Shown here: positions 28,756-37,281 of the stretch, in pieces
Position numbering within the stretch: position 1 is the first letter of the stretch
Layout: every line of letters starts with the position of its first letter
Assembly: GCF_030316885.1 (NCBI RefSeq)
Contig: NZ_JASZYQ010000001.1
Coordinates: 682,001-746,000 of the forward strand
Length of the DNA stretch: 64,000 nt
Direction of reading: 5' to 3'
Origin: Variovorax jilinensis
GTDB taxonomy: Bacteria; Pseudomonadota; Gammaproteobacteria; Burkholderiales; Burkholderiaceae_C
Notes under the pieces: model-generated
The model's database searches: none
What the model saw: only the letters and a program-made list of their open reading frames with translations
What the model was told of the DNA's origin: nothing
Position numbers and translations under genes: made by a program

Positions 28756-30317
28756 GGCGCTTCTACCGAGGCATCTTCATCGTCTGGGTCGCGCTGCGCT
28801 ACGGCCTCGACGAGCTCGTCCTCACCAGCTTCCAAAAGCCATGGCTGCGCGTGGTCGCGCGCATCGTGTCGGTCGGGCGAAATCTCGACGCGCCGCGCGG
28901 CCAGCGGCTGCGCGAGGCACTCGAGCGGCTGGGCCCGATCTTCGTCAAGTTCGGCCAGGTGCTGTCCACCCGGCGCGACCTGCTGCCGCCCGACATCGCG
29001 GACGAGCTGGCCTGGCTGCAGGACCGCGTCCCGCCGTTTCCTTCTGCGGTCGCGATCGCCACCATCGAGCGCGCCTTCCGCCGGCCGGTCGGCGACATCT
29101 TCGTCCAGTTCGACGAGACCCCGGTGGCCAGCGCCTCGATCGCCCAGGTGCACTTCGCCACCGTGCGGCTGGCCGATGGCTCGGTGCGCGAGGCCGCGGT
29201 CAAGGTGCTGCGCCCGGGCATGCGCGGCGTGATCGAGAAGGACCTCGCGCTGATGGCCCTGATGGCCGGCTGGGTCGAGGGCATGTCGGCCGACGGCAAG
29301 CGCCTGAAGCCGCGCGAGGTGGTGGCCGAGTTCGACAAGTACCTGCACGACGAGCTCGACCTGGTGCGTGAGGCGGCCAACGCGGCGCAGCTGCGGCGCA
29401 ACATGGAGAAGCTCGAGCTGGTGCTGATCCCCGAGATGTTCTGGGATTTCTGCCATCCCGAGGTGATGGTGATGGAGCGCATGAAGGGCGTGCCGATCGC
29501 GCAGCTCGACCGCCTGCGCGCGGCCGGTGTCGACATCCCGAAGCTGGCTCGCGACGGCGTCACGATCTTCTTCACCCAGGTGTTCCGCGACGGCTTTTTC
29601 CACGCCGACATGCACCCGGGCAACATCCAGGTCAGCCTCGAACCCGGGACTTTCGGGCGCTACATATCGCTCGACTTCGGCATCATCGGCACGCTCACCG
29701 AGTCGGACAAGGAATACCTGGCGCAGAACTTCGTGGCCTTCTTTCGCCGCGACTACAAGCGCGTCGCCGAGCTGCATCTCGAAAGCGGCTGGGTGCCCGT
29801 GGGCACGCGCATCGACGAGCTCGAGGCCGCGATCCGCACCGTCTGCGAGCCCTACTTCGACCGCCCCCTCAAGGAGATCTCGCTCGGCATGGTGCTGATG
29901 CGGCTGTTCCAGACCTCGCGCCGCTTCCATGTCGAGATCCAGCCGCAGCTGGTGCTGCTGCAGAAGACGCTGCTCAACATCGAGGGCCTGGGCCGCCAGC
30001 TCGACCCCGAGCTCGACCTCTGGCACACCGCCAAGCCCTTCCTCGAGAAGTGGATGAGCGACCAGATCGGGCCGCACAAGCTGTTCGAGCAGCTGCGCGC
30101 CGAAGCGCCGCGCTACGCCAAGCTGCTGCCGCAACTGCCGCGCCTCTTCCACGAATTCCTGGAGAATCGCCCGCCGGACCATCGACGCGAACTGCTGGAA
30201 CTGCTGGCCGCCCAGAAGCGCACCAACCGGCTGCTGCAGGCCATCATCTACGGTGGCATGGGTTTTGTATTGGGATTGATCGTGATGCAGGTGCTGGTGC
30301 GCGTGCGTCTGTTCTGA
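28752..30317 (+). CDS. ubiB: UbiB, ABC1/ADCK kinase-like ubiquinone protein
   Basis: Atypical kinase-like protein of 521 residues needed for ubiquinone biosynthesis; it is thought to be an ATPase that extracts lipid intermediates. Signature elements are KFGQVLSTR (KxGQ), the Ala-rich ASIAQVHFA loop, the catalytic-like lysine in [15 protein letters not shown] and DFGIIG. Two C-terminal hydrophobic segments (about 475-518) anchor it. The start overlaps ubiJ by four bases. The length agrees with other betaproteobacterial UbiB proteins. Confidence 0.96.
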   Translation: MRRFYRGIFIVWVALRYGLDELVLTSFQKPWLRVVARIVSVGRNLDAPRGQRLREALERLGPIFVKFGQVLSTRRDLLPPDIADELAWLQDRVPPFPSAVAIATIERAFRRPVGDIFVQFDETPVASASIAQVHFATVRLADGSVREAAVKVLRPGMRGVIEKDLALMALMAGWVEGMSADGKRLKPREVVAEFDKYLHDELDLVREAANAAQLRRNMEKLELVLIPEMFWDFCHPEVMVMERMKGVPIAQLDRLRAAGVDIPKLARDGVTIFFTQVFRDGFFHADMHPGNIQVSLEPGTFGRYISLDFGIIGTLTESDKEYLAQNFVAFFRRDYKRVAELHLESGWVPVGTRIDELEAAIRTVCEPYFDRPLKEISLGMVLMRLFQTSRRFHVEIQPQLVLLQKTLLNIEGLGRQLDPELDLWHTAKPFLEKWMSDQIGPHKLFEQLRAEAPRYAKLLPQLPRLFHEFLENRPPDHRRELLELLAAQKRTNRLLQAIIYGGMGFVLGLIVMQVLVRVRLF

Positions 30318-30336
30318 CAACAAAGGAATCGCTGCC

Positions 30337-31785
30337 GTGCTGCTGACGCTGGTCTTCGTCTATCTCCTGATCACCATCGCCATCGGCCTCTACGCGGCCC
30401 GGCGCGTCAAGAACACCACCGACTTCGCGATCGCGGGCAGGCACCTGCCGCTGTACATGATCGTGACCACCACCTTCGCGACCTGGTTCGGCTCCGAGAC
30501 CGTCCTCGGCATTCCGGCCAAGTTCATCGAAGGCGGCCTGAACGGCGTGGTCGAGGACCCGTTCGGTGCCGGCACCTGCCTGATCCTGGTCGGCCTGTTC
30601 TTCGCCGGCAAGCTCTACCGCATGACGCTGCTGACCATCAGCGACTACTACCGCGAGCGCTACGGCCGCACCATCGAGGTGGCCTGCTCGCTGATCATCA
30701 TGCTGAGCTACCTCGGCTGGGTCTCGGCCCAGGTCACGGCGCTGGGGCTGGTGTTCAACGTGCTCTCGGGGGGCGCCATCGGCATCTCGATGGGCATGGT
30801 GATCGGGGTGGTCTCGATCCTGGCCTACACGCTGTTCGGCGGCATGTGGTCGGTGGCCGTCACCGACTTCATCCAGGTGATCATCCTGGTGCTGGGCCTG
30901 GCCGTGATCGCGGTCTTCGCGGGCAACATGGCGGGCGGCGCCGACAAGGTGGTCGCATTCGCGGTCAGCAAGGACCTGTTCAAGTTCTGGCCCGAGCCCA
31001 ACTACCGGGACATGGTGTTCTTCTTCGCCGCCGCGATCACCATGATGCTCGGCTCCATTCCGCAGCAGGACGTGTTCCAGCGCGTGATGTCGGCCAACAG
31101 CGTGAAGGCGGCCACGCGCGGGCCGGTGATCGGCGGCGCGGCCTACATCCTGTTCGCCTTCGTGCCGATGTTCCTGGTGGCCAGCGCGCTGCTGATCATG
31201 CCGACCGAGACCGCCGAGCTGCTCAAGGACGATCCGCAGAAGGTGCTGCCCACGCTGGTGCTGCAGAAGATGCCCTTCGTGATGCAGGTGCTGTTCTTCG
31301 GCGCGCTGCTGTCGGCCATCAAGTCGACCGCCTCGGCCACCCTGCTGGCGCCCAGCGTCACCTTCACCGAGAACATCTGGCGCCAGTTCCGCCCCTCGGG
31401 CAGCGATCGCGAGAACCTGCTGACCATGCGCATCACGGTGCTGCTGTTCAGCGTCGCGGTGCTGGCTTACGCGATCCGCATGCAGGGCACCCCGATCTAC
31501 GAGCTGGTCTCGGGCGCCTACCAGGTGCCGCTGGTGGGGGCCTTCGTGCCGCTCGTGTGCGGGCTCTACTGGAAGCGTGCGACCACGCAGGGCGCGATGG
31601 CGTCGGTGCTGCTGGGCATCGGCACCTGGCTGCTGTTCCTGGCCCTGCCGTGGGGCGAGGCCTTCCCGGCCCAGCTCGCGGGTGTGCTGGCCTCGTTCGT
31701 CGGCATGCTGGCCGGTTCGCTGGCGCCGCAGTGGGTGACCGACACCCACACGCCGCACCGGCCGCTCGCCGTCGACCCGGCCTGA
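30337..31785 (+). CDS. Sodium:solute symporter (SSS family)
   Basis: Integral membrane protein of 482 residues with about 12-13 hydrophobic segments spread along the whole length, of the SSS/PutP superfamily that couples sodium to uptake of an organic solute. Family features are AARRVKNTTDFAIAGRHLPL near the start, SYLGWVSAQVTALG in the third helix region, and ISDYYRERYG. The substrate cannot be told from sequence alone. The start is GTG 30337 with AAAGGA upstream; it lies 19 bp after ubiB and may be read through with it. Confidence 0.9.
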   Translation: MLLTLVFVYLLITIAIGLYAARRVKNTTDFAIAGRHLPLYMIVTTTFATWFGSETVLGIPAKFIEGGLNGVVEDPFGAGTCLILVGLFFAGKLYRMTLLTISDYYRERYGRTIEVACSLIIMLSYLGWVSAQVTALGLVFNVLSGGAIGISMGMVIGVVSILAYTLFGGMWSVAVTDFIQVIILVLGLAVIAVFAGNMAGGADKVVAFAVSKDLFKFWPEPNYRDMVFFFAAAITMMLGSIPQQDVFQRVMSANSVKAATRGPVIGGAAYILFAFVPMFLVASALLIMPTETAELLKDDPQKVLPTLVLQKMPFVMQVLFFGALLSAIKSTASATLLAPSVTFTENIWRQFRPSGSDRENLLTMRITVLLFSVAVLAYAIRMQGTPIYELVSGAYQVPLVGAFVPLVCGLYWKRATTQGAMASVLLGIGTWLLFLALPWGEAFPAQLAGVLASFVGMLAGSLAPQWVTDTHTPHRPLAVDPA

Positions 31786-31841
31786 GCGGCCGAGCGGCCC
31801 GGCACGATCCGGAGCGAGGCCGCCGGGGCCGGGGCGGCCCT

Positions 31842-31847
31842 TATAAT
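31842..31847 (+). promoter_or_regulatory. Putative -10 element upstream of the FmdB-like gene
   Basis: TATAAT, a perfect -10 hexamer, 48 bp before the FmdB-like start in an otherwise GC-rich spacer. There is no recognisable -35 at 16-18 bp. It probably drives the FmdB-like, DUF502 and aspS genes. Confidence 0.45.
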
Positions 31848-31895
31848 CGAGGGCTTTGCGAGCGGCCGCCGGCTGCTTCCTGTGCCCCCATCCCC

Positions 31896-32261
31896 ATGCC
31901 TATCTACGCCTACAAGTGCGGCGCCTGCGGCTTTGCCAAGGACGCGCTGCAGAAAATGTCCGACGCGCCGCTCACCGTGTGCCCGTCCTGCGGGGCGAGT
32001 GCGTTCAGCAAGCAGCTGACCGCGGCCGGCTTCCAGCTCAAGGGCTCGGGCTGGTACGTGACCGACTTCCGCGACGGCAAGAAGGGCGCGGAAGGCGGCA
32101 AGAAATCCGAAGGCGGCGATGCCGCGCCGGCCGCCGGCGCCGACTCGGCCGCTGCTCCGGCTGCCGACCCGGCAACGTCCAAGCCCGCAGCGGTCGCACC
32201 GGCCAGCGCGCCGGCAGCGGCAGCGCCCGCGCCCGCGTCCTCGGGCGGCAGCAGCGACTGA
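31896..32261 (+). CDS. FmdB-family zinc-ribbon protein
   Basis: Small protein of 121 residues. The N-terminal 45 residues are an FmdB-type zinc ribbon with CGACG and CPSCG as ligands (MPIYAYKCGACGFAKD and TVCPSCGASAFSKQ), followed by FQLKGSGWYVTDF. The rest is a Lys/Gly then Ala/Pro/Ser-rich, presumably disordered tail. Its function is unknown; FmdB-like proteins are sometimes called regulatory, but without direct proof here. It precedes a DUF502 gene and aspS, a common proteobacterial order. Confidence 0.9.
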   Translation: MPIYAYKCGACGFAKDALQKMSDAPLTVCPSCGASAFSKQLTAAGFQLKGSGWYVTDFRDGKKGAEGGKKSEGGDAAPAAGADSAAAPAADPATSKPAAVAPASAPAAAAPAPASSGGSSD

Positions 32262-32271
32262 GGGCAGGCCG

Positions 32272-32892
32272 ATGCTCGCGCTGCGCAAATGGCTGCTCTC
32301 CGGCTTGCTGGTCATCGTGCCGCTGGTCATCACGCTGGGCGTGCTGAACTGGATCATCGGCACGCTCGACCAGACGCTGTGGCTGCTGCCGGAAGAATGG
32401 CAGAAGTACCTCACCGACCACAAGGTGCGCGGCCTTGGCGTGCTGCTGACGCTCGCCATCCTGCTGGCCGTCGGTGCCATCGCGAGCAACTTCGTCGGCA
32501 AGCGCCTGCTCGGCTGGGGCGACGCCGTGGTGCGCCGCATCCCGGTGGTGCGTTCCATCTACTCCAGCGTGAAGCAGGTCTCGGACACGCTGTTCTCCGA
32601 GAACGGCAACGCATTCCGCACCGCGGTGCTGATCGAGTGGCCGCGCCCGAACGCCTGGACCATCGCCTTCGTGACCGGCACCCCCGGCCATGAAGTCGTC
32701 GACCACCTGGGCGGTGGCGACTACCTCGGCGTCTACGTGCCGACCACGCCGAATCCCACCGGCGGCTATTTCGTGATGCTCAAGCGCAGCGACTGCATCG
32801 AACTCCGGATGAGCGTGGACGACGCGCTCAAGTACATCGTGTCGATGGGGGTGGTCGTTCCAGGCGGCCCCGCGGCGATCGCGACCAAGTAA
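32272..32892 (+). CDS. DUF502 membrane protein
   Basis: Inner-membrane protein of 206 residues with two N-terminal transmembrane segments (about 8-28 and 53-75) and a soluble C-terminal domain containing the DUF502 signature ([17 protein letters not shown], then [19 protein letters not shown]). The function is unknown. It starts 11 bp after the FmdB-like gene stop and ends 41 bp before aspS, so the three are likely one operon. Confidence 0.9.
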   Translation: MLALRKWLLSGLLVIVPLVITLGVLNWIIGTLDQTLWLLPEEWQKYLTDHKVRGLGVLLTLAILLAVGAIASNFVGKRLLGWGDAVVRRIPVVRSIYSSVKQVSDTLFSENGNAFRTAVLIEWPRPNAWTIAFVTGTPGHEVVDHLGGGDYLGVYVPTTPNPTGGYFVMLKRSDCIELRMSVDDALKYIVSMGVVVPGGPAAIATK

Positions 32893-32932
32893 AGAAGACA
32901 AGCACGCGCCCCTGCGGCGCCGGAATCCATCT

Positions 32933-34738
32933 ATGGCCATGCGTTCAAACTATTGCGGTCTCGTGACCGAAGCCCTGCTGGGCCAAACCGTCACCCTCTG
33001 CGGCTGGGTCAATCGCCGGCGCGACCACGGCGGCGTGATCTTCATCGACCTGCGCGATCGCGAAGGCTACGTGCAGGTGGTGTGCGATCCCGACCGTGCC
33101 GCGCAGTTCGCCACCGCGGAAGGCCTGCGCAACGAGTTCTGCCTGCAGATCACGGGGCTGGTGCGCGCGCGTCCGGAAGGCACGGTCAACGACAACCTCA
33201 AGAGCGGCAAGATCGAGGTGCTGTGCCACGAGATGAAGGTGCTGAATCCTTCGGTCACGCCGCCCTTCCTGCTCGACGACGACAACCTGTCGGAGACCAC
33301 GCGCCTCACGCACCGCGTGCTCGACCTGCGCCGTCCCGCGATGCAGCGCAACATGATGCTGCGCTACAAGGTCACGATGGAGGCGCGCAAGTTCCTCGAC
33401 GCCAACGGCTTCATCGACATCGAGACGCCGATGCTCGGCAAGTCCACGCCCGAGGGCGCGCGCGACTACCTGGTGCCGAGCCGGGTGCACGACGGCAGCT
33501 TCTTCGCGCTGCCGCAATCGCCGCAGCTCTTCAAGCAGCTGCTGATGGTGGCGGGCTACGACCGCTACTACCAGATCGTCAAGTGCTTCCGCGACGAGGA
33601 CCTTCGCGCCGACCGCCAGCCCGAATTCACGCAGATCGACATCGAGACCTCGTTCATGGCCGAGGAAGAGATCCGCGAGATGTTCGAAGGGATGATCCGC
33701 AAGGTGTTCCGCGCCGCGGCCGAGGTCGAGCTGCCGCCGTTCCCGGTCATGAGCTACGGCGACGCCATGTTCAAGTACGGCTCCGACAAGCCGGACCTGC
33801 GCGTCAAGCTCGAGTTCACCGAGCTCACCGACGTGATGCGCAATGTCGAGTTCAAGGTCTTCGCACAGGCGGCCGGCACGCCCGGCGGCCGCGTGGTCGC
33901 GCTGCGGGTTCCCGGTGGCGGTGGTGAAGGCGGACTCTCGCGCGGCGACATCGACGGCTACACCGAGTTCGTCAAGATCTACGGCGCCAAGGGCCTGGCC
34001 TACATCAAGGTCAACGACGCGGCGCTGGGCCGCGAGGGCCTGCAGAGCCCGATCGTCAAGAACCTCAACGATGCCTCGCTGGCCGAGATCATCGCCCGCA
34101 CCGGCGCCCGCAACGGCGACATCCTGTTCTTCGGTGCCGACAAGGAAAAGGTCGTCAACGACGCCATCGGCGCGCTGCGCGTGAAGATCGGCCACAGCGC
34201 CTTCGGCAGGAAGAACGGCCTGTTCGACGACCGCTGGGCGCCGCTGTGGGTGGTCGACTTCCCGATGTTCGAGTTCGACGAGGAAGGCCAGCGCTGGTCG
34301 GCCGTGCACCATCCCTTCACCGCGCCCAAGGACGGCCATGAGGACCTGATGGACACGGCACCCGAGAAGTGCATCGCCAAGGCCTACGACATGGTGCTCA
34401 ACGGCATCGAGATGGGCGGCGGCTCGGTCCGTATCCATCGCGAGGAAGTGCAGAGCAAGGTGTTCCGCGCGCTCAAGATCAACGCCGAGGATGCGCAGCA
34501 CAAGTTCGGCTTCCTGCTCGACGCGCTGCAATACGGCGCGCCGCCACACGGCGGCATCGCGATCGGCCTCGACCGCCTGGTCATGCTGCTGACCGGCGCC
34601 GAATCGATCCGCGACGTGATCGCCTTCCCGAAGACCCAGCGCGCGCAGGACCTGCTCACGCAGGCGCCGAGCCCGGTCGACGAGAAGCAGCTGCGCGAGC
34701 TGCACATCCGCCTGCGCAACACGCCGCAGGCGGTCTGA
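32933..34738 (+). CDS. aspS: Aspartyl-tRNA synthetase, non-discriminating type signature
   Basis: Class IIb synthetase of 601 residues. An OB-fold anticodon domain (about 1-115) is followed by a catalytic core with motif 2 ([18 protein letters not shown]), a bacterial insertion, and motif 3 ([15 protein letters not shown]). In the anticodon domain, His32 (RRRDHGG) and Gly83 (RPEGT) match the pair reported for non-discriminating AspRS of Pseudomonas aeruginosa (His31, Gly82), whereas E. coli has Leu and Lys there. The enzyme therefore probably also makes Asp-tRNA-Asn, to be amidated by GatCAB. Starts at 32933 and 32939 are both possible. Confidence 0.95.
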   Translation: MAMRSNYCGLVTEALLGQTVTLCGWVNRRRDHGGVIFIDLRDREGYVQVVCDPDRAAQFATAEGLRNEFCLQITGLVRARPEGTVNDNLKSGKIEVLCHEMKVLNPSVTPPFLLDDDNLSETTRLTHRVLDLRRPAMQRNMMLRYKVTMEARKFLDANGFIDIETPMLGKSTPEGARDYLVPSRVHDGSFFALPQSPQLFKQLLMVAGYDRYYQIVKCFRDEDLRADRQPEFTQIDIETSFMAEEEIREMFEGMIRKVFRAAAEVELPPFPVMSYGDAMFKYGSDKPDLRVKLEFTELTDVMRNVEFKVFAQAAGTPGGRVVALRVPGGGGEGGLSRGDIDGYTEFVKIYGAKGLAYIKVNDAALGREGLQSPIVKNLNDASLAEIIARTGARNGDILFFGADKEKVVNDAIGALRVKIGHSAFGRKNGLFDDRWAPLWVVDFPMFEFDEEGQRWSAVHHPFTAPKDGHEDLMDTAPEKCIAKAYDMVLNGIEMGGGSVRIHREEVQSKVFRALKINAEDAQHKFGFLLDALQYGAPPHGGIAIGLDRLVMLLTGAESIRDVIAFPKTQRAQDLLTQAPSPVDEKQLRELHIRLRNTPQAV

Positions 34739-34762
34739 GGCCGCCGGGGCGGCGCGGAGAAC

Positions 34763-35233
34763 ATGAGCCGCGCGCCCTGGAAGATCCCCGAGTCGGTGCT
34801 GGTCGTGATCCACACGCCGGCGCTCGAGGTGCTGCTGATCCGCCGCGCAGACAGCGACGAAGCGCTCTGGCAGTCGGTCACCGGCAGCAAGGACTTCGCC
34901 GACGAGGCGCCCGCCGCGACCGCGGCGCGCGAGGTGGCGGAAGAGACCGGCTTCGAATGCGGCCTGGGCGCGCCCCTTGCGCTGCAATTGCGCGACTGGC
35001 ACGAGCAGCACGCCTTCGAGATCCTGCCGCGCTGGCGATCGCGCTATGCGCCCGACGTCACGCACAACACCGAGCACCTGTTCAGCCTCTGCCTGCCCGA
35101 GGTGCGCGAGCCGCGGCTCGATCCTTGCGAGCACACGGACTGGTGCTGGCTGCCGTTTCGCGACGCTGCGGCGCTGGCTTTTTCCTCGACCAACGCCGCA
35201 GCCATCCTGCGCCTGCCACAATTTGCGCGATGA
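34763..35233 (+). CDS. nudB: NUDIX hydrolase, dihydroneopterin triphosphate pyrophosphatase type
   Basis: NUDIX protein of 156 residues, likely NudB, which removes pyrophosphate from dihydroneopterin triphosphate in folate synthesis. The NUDIX box is near 47-70 (GSKDFADE..., then REVAEETGF). Relative to the canonical box there is one extra residue between the Gly and the first Glu, a variation seen in this subfamily rather than damage. It follows aspS by 24 bp. The gene ends in an ATGA overlap with the next gene. FolE, which makes its substrate, is encoded less than 1 kb downstream. Confidence 0.85.
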   Translation: MSRAPWKIPESVLVVIHTPALEVLLIRRADSDEALWQSVTGSKDFADEAPAATAAREVAEETGFECGLGAPLALQLRDWHEQHAFEILPRWRSRYAPDVTHNTEHLFSLCLPEVREPRLDPCEHTDWCWLPFRDAAALAFSSTNAAAILRLPQFAR

Positions 35234-35991
35234 ATTCACAGGCGACGAACAGCTTCCGCGTGGCCACCTACAACATCCACAAGGGTGTGCAGGGCATCGG
35301 GCCCGCGCGGCGCCTCGAGATCCACAACCTCGGGCACGCGATCGAGCAGCTCGATGCCGACATCGTCTGCCTGCAGGAAGTGCGCAAGATGAACCGCCAG
35401 GCGGCCGCGCGCTTCAACCGCTGGCCCGAGCTGCCGCAGGCCGACTTCCTCGCGCCCGAGGGCTATACGGCGGTCTACGAGACCAATGCCATCACCAAGC
35501 ATGGCGAACACGGCAATGCGTTGCTCACGCGCTGGCCCGTGCTGCGCAAGACGCACCTGGACATCTCCGATCACCGCTTCGAGCAGCGCGGGCTGCTGCA
35601 CGTGGCGATCGACTTCGACGGCCAGCCGGTGCACACCATCGTGGTGCACCTCGGGCTGATCAAGGGCAGCCGCATCCGGCAGATCGCGCAGCTGCGCGAG
35701 TTCATCGAGCGCGAGATCCCGGCCGGCGAGGCGCTGGTCGTGGCCGGCGACTTCAACGACTGGGGTGCGCGCATGCGCTATGCGATGAACGCCATGGGCA
35801 TGCGCGATTCCAGCGACCTGCGCGGGCCCCGCACGCTGACCTATCCCTCGCGGCTGCCCGTGGCACAGCTCGACTTCATCTATGGTCGCCAGGTCCAGCC
35901 GCTCTCGAGTTCGGTGCCGCGCGGGCCGGTCTGGGCCCGCATGTCCGACCACCTGCCGCTGGTGACCGACTTTGCGCTATCAAAACAATAG
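35230..35991 (+). CDS. Endonuclease/exonuclease/phosphatase family protein
   Basis: EEP-fold metal-dependent hydrolase of 253 residues with no signal peptide. Conserved elements are VATYNIHKGV (Asn), VCLQEVRKM (Glu), HLGLIKGSR (His), VVAGDFNDW (Asp-Asn) and ARMSDHLPLV (the catalytic His). The substrate could be a phosphoester of DNA, RNA or lipid. In related genomes the gene is often followed by a cardiolipin synthase gene (clsB); here folE follows instead. The start overlaps nudB by four bases. Confidence 0.88.
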   Translation: MNSQATNSFRVATYNIHKGVQGIGPARRLEIHNLGHAIEQLDADIVCLQEVRKMNRQAAARFNRWPELPQADFLAPEGYTAVYETNAITKHGEHGNALLTRWPVLRKTHLDISDHRFEQRGLLHVAIDFDGQPVHTIVVHLGLIKGSRIRQIAQLREFIEREIPAGEALVVAGDFNDWGARMRYAMNAMGMRDSSDLRGPRTLTYPSRLPVAQLDFIYGRQVQPLSSSVPRGPVWARMSDHLPLVTDFALSKQ

Positions 35992-36060
35992 CTGAGTCGG
36001 CAGGCGGGGAGGCCCTGGCGGGCGCATGGCCGGAATTGCATTCGCTGATACGATGGGCGG

Positions 36061-36795
36061 ATGCTCAGGACCATCGAAGCCGTACCGCGCCCCGCGCCAG
36101 GGGATGAAGACGAGGGCACGCCCGTCTCCCAGAAGATCCGCGAGCGAATCGTCGCCGCCCGCCGCCGCTTCAACGCCAACGACAACATCGCGGAGTTCAT
36201 CCAGCCCGGCGAACTCGAAGGCCTGCTCGACGAGGTCGAGGTCAAGATGAAGGACGTGCTCGAGAGCCTCGTGATCGACCTCGAGAACGACCACAACACC
36301 GGCAACACCGCGCGCCGCGTCGCGAAGATGTATGTCAACGAGGTGTTCAAGGGGCGCTACGTGCCGCCACCCTCGCTGACCGAATTCCCGAACGCGGAGC
36401 ATCTCAACGAGCTGATGATCGTCGGCCCGATCACGGTGCGCAGCGCCTGCTCGCACCACTTCTGCCCGATCATCGGCAAGCTCTGGATCGGCGTCATGCC
36501 GAACGAGAAGACCAACGTGATCGGCCTGTCCAAGTACGCGCGGCTGGCCGAATGGGTCATGGGCCGGCCCCAGATCCAGGAAGAAGCCGTGGTTCAGCTG
36601 GCCGACCTGATCCAGGAGAAGACCCAGCCCGACGGACTGGCCCTCGTGATGGAGGCCGAGCATTTCTGCATGCAGTGGCGCGGCGTCAAGGAAATGGACA
36701 GCAAGATGATCAACTCGGTCATGCGCGGTGTCTTCCTCAAGGACCCGAACCTGCGCCGCGAATTCCTCTCGCTGCTGCCGCGCAAGCGGGGCTAG
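36061..36795 (+). CDS. folE: GTP cyclohydrolase I
   Basis: Zinc enzyme of 244 residues converting GTP to 7,8-dihydroneopterin triphosphate, the entry to folate synthesis. The ligand segment is SACSHHFCPIIGK, with the third zinc ligand Cys in EHFCMQW; VIGLSKYARL is a typical family stretch. A longer N-terminus than E. coli FolE (about 25 extra residues) contains Pro/acidic sequence. There is no clear ribosome binding site: the six bases before the ATG are GGGCGG and follow a TACGAT hexamer. NudB, which acts on its product, is encoded just upstream. Confidence 0.95.
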   Translation: MLRTIEAVPRPAPGDEDEGTPVSQKIRERIVAARRRFNANDNIAEFIQPGELEGLLDEVEVKMKDVLESLVIDLENDHNTGNTARRVAKMYVNEVFKGRYVPPPSLTEFPNAEHLNELMIVGPITVRSACSHHFCPIIGKLWIGVMPNEKTNVIGLSKYARLAEWVMGRPQIQEEAVVQLADLIQEKTQPDGLALVMEAEHFCMQWRGVKEMDSKMINSVMRGVFLKDPNLRREFLSLLPRKRG

Positions 36796-36814
36796 CACGC
36801 CCCGCGTCGACCTC

Positions 36815-36836
36815 TCACCTGCACCTCACCTGCACC
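36815..36836 (+). repeat. 11-bp tandem direct repeat between folE and the BLUF gene
   Basis: The unit TCACCTGCACC occurs twice in tandem in the 63-bp spacer, so the copies are one helical turn apart on the same face. It could be a binding site, but it may be chance. Confidence 0.35.
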
Positions 36837-36858
36837 TCGACTGAGCTGAGCCCACACC

Positions 36859-37281
36859 ATGCTCGTACGCCTTCTCTACGCCAGCCGCGCCGCCGACACC
36901 AGCCAGGCCGCCCTCGAGGCGATCCTCGCGCAGGCCCGCTCGCACAACACCGCCTGCGGCATCACGGGCATCCTCTGCCACGGCGCGGGCGTGTTCCTGC
37001 AGGCCATCGAAGGCGGGCGCACGGCCATCAGCGAGCTCTACGGCCACATCCAGCGCGACCCGCGGCACAAGGACGTGGTGCTGCTGCACTACGAAGAGAT
37101 CTCCGAGCGCCGTTTCGGTGGCTGGACCATGGGCCAGGTCAACCTGTCGAAGCTCAACGCATCGACCCTGCTCAAGTATTCCGAGCGACCCGAACTCGAT
37201 CCCTACGCGGTCTCGGGCAAGGTCTCGCTGGCGCTGCTCGAGGAACTGATGGCCACCGCCGCCATCGTCGGACGCCACTGA
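36859..37281 (+). CDS. BLUF-domain blue-light photoreceptor
   Basis: FAD-binding blue-light sensor of 140 residues, consisting of the BLUF domain plus a short helical tail. The key photochemical residues are present: Tyr7 (LLYAS), Asn30 (SHNTACGITG), Gln48 (FLQAIEG) and Trp89-Met91 (GGWTMG). There is no output domain, so it must signal by protein-protein contact. Its stop TGA overlaps the apparent CTG start of the DUF429 gene. Single-domain BLUF proteins are widespread, with partners mostly unknown. Confidence 0.93.
   Translation: MLVRLLYASRAADTSQAALEAILAQARSHNTACGITGILCHGAGVFLQAIEGGRTAISELYGHIQRDPRHKDVVLLHYEEISERRFGGWTMGQVNLSKLNASTLLKYSERPELDPYAVSGKVSLALLEELMATAAIVGRH

Noticed and set aside
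34905..34975. Defective NUDIX box in nudB
   Set aside because: One extra residue between Gly and Glu is a known variation in this branch; the REVAEETGF catalytic part is intact.
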